Origin: Hymenobacter rubidus
GTDB taxonomy: Bacteria; Bacteroidota; Bacteroidia; Cytophagales; Hymenobacteraceae
Direction of reading: 5' to 3'
Length of the DNA stretch: 64,000 nt
NCBI RefSeq assembly: GCF_016734815.1
Contig: NZ_JAERQF010000008.1
Location: forward strand, 100,800-164,799
Shown here: positions 62,613 through 64,000 of the stretch, one piece after another
Layout: each line of letters opens with the position of its first letter
Position numbering within the stretch: the stretch's first letter is position 1
The notes under the pieces: model-generated
Seen by the model: the letters and a program-made list of their open reading frames with translations, nothing else
Database searches by the model: none
Told to the model about the DNA's origin: nothing
Position numbers and translations under genes: made by a program

Positions 62613-63716
62613 TTACGAATTCATTTGAACGACGGCCGTTTTGGGGGCCACGTTGTTGCGGATGCTCACCTGCCGGGCCACGGCTTCCGCCAACTCGGCG
62701 AAAAGCTGCCCCACGGCGGATTTCGGGTTCAATACGGCGGGCTGGCCCTGGTCGCCATTCTCGCGGATGCTCTGCACCAGCGGCAGTTGGCCCAGCAGCG
62801 GCACGTCGTGCTGCGCGGCGAGGCGCTGGCCGCCGTTTTCGCCAAAAATAAAATACTTGTTATCGGGAAGCTCGGCCGGCGTGAACCACGCCATGTTCTC
62901 GACCACGCCCAGCACGGGCACGTTGATTTGGGGCTGGCGGAACATCTGCAAACCCTTCTGGGCATCGGCCAGGGCCACTTTTTGCGGCGTGGTCACGATG
63001 ACGGCGCCAGTCACGGGCACAGTTTGCACCAGGGTAAGGTGAATGTCGGAAGTGCCGGGCGGCAGGTCGAGCAGCAGGTAGTCGAGCTCGCCCCAATCTA
63101 CTTCCGTAATGAACTGCTTGAGCGCCGACGAAGCCATGGGGCCGCGCCACACAATGGCGCTTTCGGCGGGGGCCAAGAAGCCAATGCTCATCAGCTTCAC
63201 GCCGTATTTGATGATGGGCTGAATGAGGTTTTTGCCGTTCGGGCCCTGAAAAACGTGCGGCGCTTCGTTCTCTACACCAAACATGACGGGCATGCTGGGA
63301 CCAGAAATATCGGCATCGACCAAGCCGACTTTAGCGCCCGTAGCGGCCAGGGCCACGGCCAGATTGGCCGTCACGGTGCTTTTGCCCACGCCACCTTTGC
63401 CCGAGGCAATGGCGATGATGTTTTTCACGCCCGGCAGCAGGTCGCCCCGGTTGTGGCGGCCAGTAGTCACGCGCGAAGTCATGGTAATCACCACGTTGGC
63501 GTCTTTGTCCACCATGGTGTGGATGGCGCGCTCGCAGGCATCGTGGATGAGCTGCTTGAGCGGGCAGGCGGGCGTGGTGAGCACCACGGTAAACGCGACG
63601 GTGAGGCCGTCAATTACAATGTTCTCAATCATGTTGAGCGTGACGAGGTCCTGGCCCAGGTCGGGCTCTTCCACGTAGCTCAGGGCTTTGAGAACGGCTT
63701 CTTCGGTAATGGTCAT
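62613..63716 (-). CDS. Mrp/NBP35-type Fe-S cluster carrier ATPase
   Basis: The 367-residue protein has an N-terminal MIP18/DUF59 domain (ALSYVEEPDLGQDLVTLNMI, ACPLKQLIHDACERAI). A ParA-like ATPase follows with the deviant Walker A GKGGVGKSTVTANLA, VGLVDADISGPSMP, DYLLLDLPPGTSD and VVENMAWFTP. It binds and delivers Fe-S clusters. The usual C-terminal CxxC of Mrp/Nbp35 is not evident, as in many Bacteroidota forms. ATG 63716 is favoured over TTG 63725. A TATCTTTG box lies 31 bases upstream. It precedes the NifU gene. Confidence 0.93.
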   Translation of the reverse strand: MTITEEAVLKALSYVEEPDLGQDLVTLNMIENIVIDGLTVAFTVVLTTPACPLKQLIHDACERAIHTMVDKDANVVITMTSRVTTGRHNRGDLLPGVKNIIAIASGKGGVGKSTVTANLAVALAATGAKVGLVDADISGPSMPVMFGVENEAPHVFQGPNGKNLIQPIIKYGVKLMSIGFLAPAESAIVWRGPMASSALKQFITEVDWGELDYLLLDLPPGTSDIHLTLVQTVPVTGAVIVTTPQKVALADAQKGLQMFRQPQINVPVLGVVENMAWFTPAELPDNKYFIFGENGGQRLAAQHDVPLLGQLPLVQSIRENGDQGQPAVLNPKSAVGQLFAELAEAVARQVSIRNNVAPKTAVVQMNS

Positions 63717-63747
63717 GGGAGGCAAGACGCCGGAAAATGGCGGATTG

Positions 63748-63755
63748 CAAAGATA
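63748..63755 (-). promoter_or_regulatory. -7 box (TATCTTTG) of the mrp-nifU operon
   Basis: Perfect TAnnTTTG match on the minus strand, 31 bases before the ATG at 63716. Confidence 0.6.
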
Positions 63756-63897
63756 ACCCCGGAAGGGCCGGACCGGTTCGGGGCCACCACAAATTGCCTT
63801 TTCGTTACGAAGCCTTTAAGAGAAAAAATTAGTAGCAATAAATCGGCAATTTCAAGCCATATTTACAACCCTTCATCAACCTAGAGCGGGTTTCAAG

Positions 63898-64000
63898 TTA
63901 GTGTACGTGGTAGCCACAATGGTCAAACCAGTTTTTAGCGTCCTGTTCGCTTATCCATTCCGTGGCGGTCTGGATAACGCTTTCCAGCGCCTCTCGGGTG
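63898..64000 (-). CDS. IS630-type transposase, C-terminal end only
   Basis: The minus strand encodes SVIQTATEWISEQDAKNWF then DHCGYHVH and a stop. QDAxxWFxHCGY is the characteristic C-terminus of IS630-family transposases. The rest lies beyond the window, so completeness cannot be judged. The IS terminal repeat should lie within the 30 bases below 63898. Confidence 0.75.
   Translation of the reverse strand, partial: TREALESVIQTATEWISEQDAKNWFDHCGYHVH

Overview
The window looks like chromosomal DNA of a GC-rich member of the Bacteroidota, most likely Hymenobacter or a close relative. The evidence is: several TAnnTTTG promoter boxes a short way upstream of start codons (the Bacteroidota -7 consensus), a type IX secretion sorting domain on a large exported protein, a Porin_10-type porin, an uninterrupted miaB / sigma-54 activator / lptE / TPR / secG / groES / groEL neighbourhood of the kind seen in this phylum, and a bacteriophytochrome operon as in pigmented, light-exposed Hymenobacter. 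The genus is an inference from remembered families.

Bases 1-15,500 are accessory DNA. A truncated GH1 glycosidase is followed by two unknown genes and then by the remains of an RNA-repair locus: 31 codons of hen1 fused out of frame to a scrap of pnkp (2681-2908), a toxin-like block (HAD protein, unknown protein, Fic enzyme, and a 53-residue anti-Fic protein on the opposite strand), and a second pnkp copy (4819-6634). The second copy keeps its kinase domain. Its phosphatase domain is split by a palindromic repeat, and most of its ligase domain is deleted at a second repeat. Two PF10127 (RlaP-type) nucleotidyltransferases lie nearby (9411-11359), with a PIN / XRE-ImmA pair and a TMEM175 channel between them. 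A PAS histidine kinase with a nonsense codon sits beside a perfect 168-bp palindrome. An orphan two-gene phage tail unit (15607-19727) abuts tRNA-Asp.

Bases 20,000-64,000 are mostly housekeeping: accA, a lipase, a large T9SS-exported lyase-like protein, an acyltransferase, the light-sensing operon bphO-bphP-response regulator-hybrid kinase (read right to left, 31612 to 26998), rsmE, pckA, a peptide transporter, groESL, secG, lptE, a sigma-54 activator, miaB, pabB, a Nif3 protein, lpxK, a porin, miaE, fumarylacetoacetase, a SET-domain protein, a MATE exporter, and the Fe-S factors NifU and Mrp. A HicAB toxin-antitoxin pair has been spliced into the miaB operon. The window ends inside an IS630-type transposase.

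The strongest signal beyond ordinary genes is a rich set of palindromic interspersed elements of at least five sequence families. Several of them visibly reshape genes: one splits pnkp, one marks a pnkp deletion, one displaces the start of a metallo-hydrolase. At 58413-58726 one element is inserted inside another. Removing the inner element and one 6-bp target repeat restores a perfect 44-bp inverted repeat, which is direct evidence of a mobilisation event.
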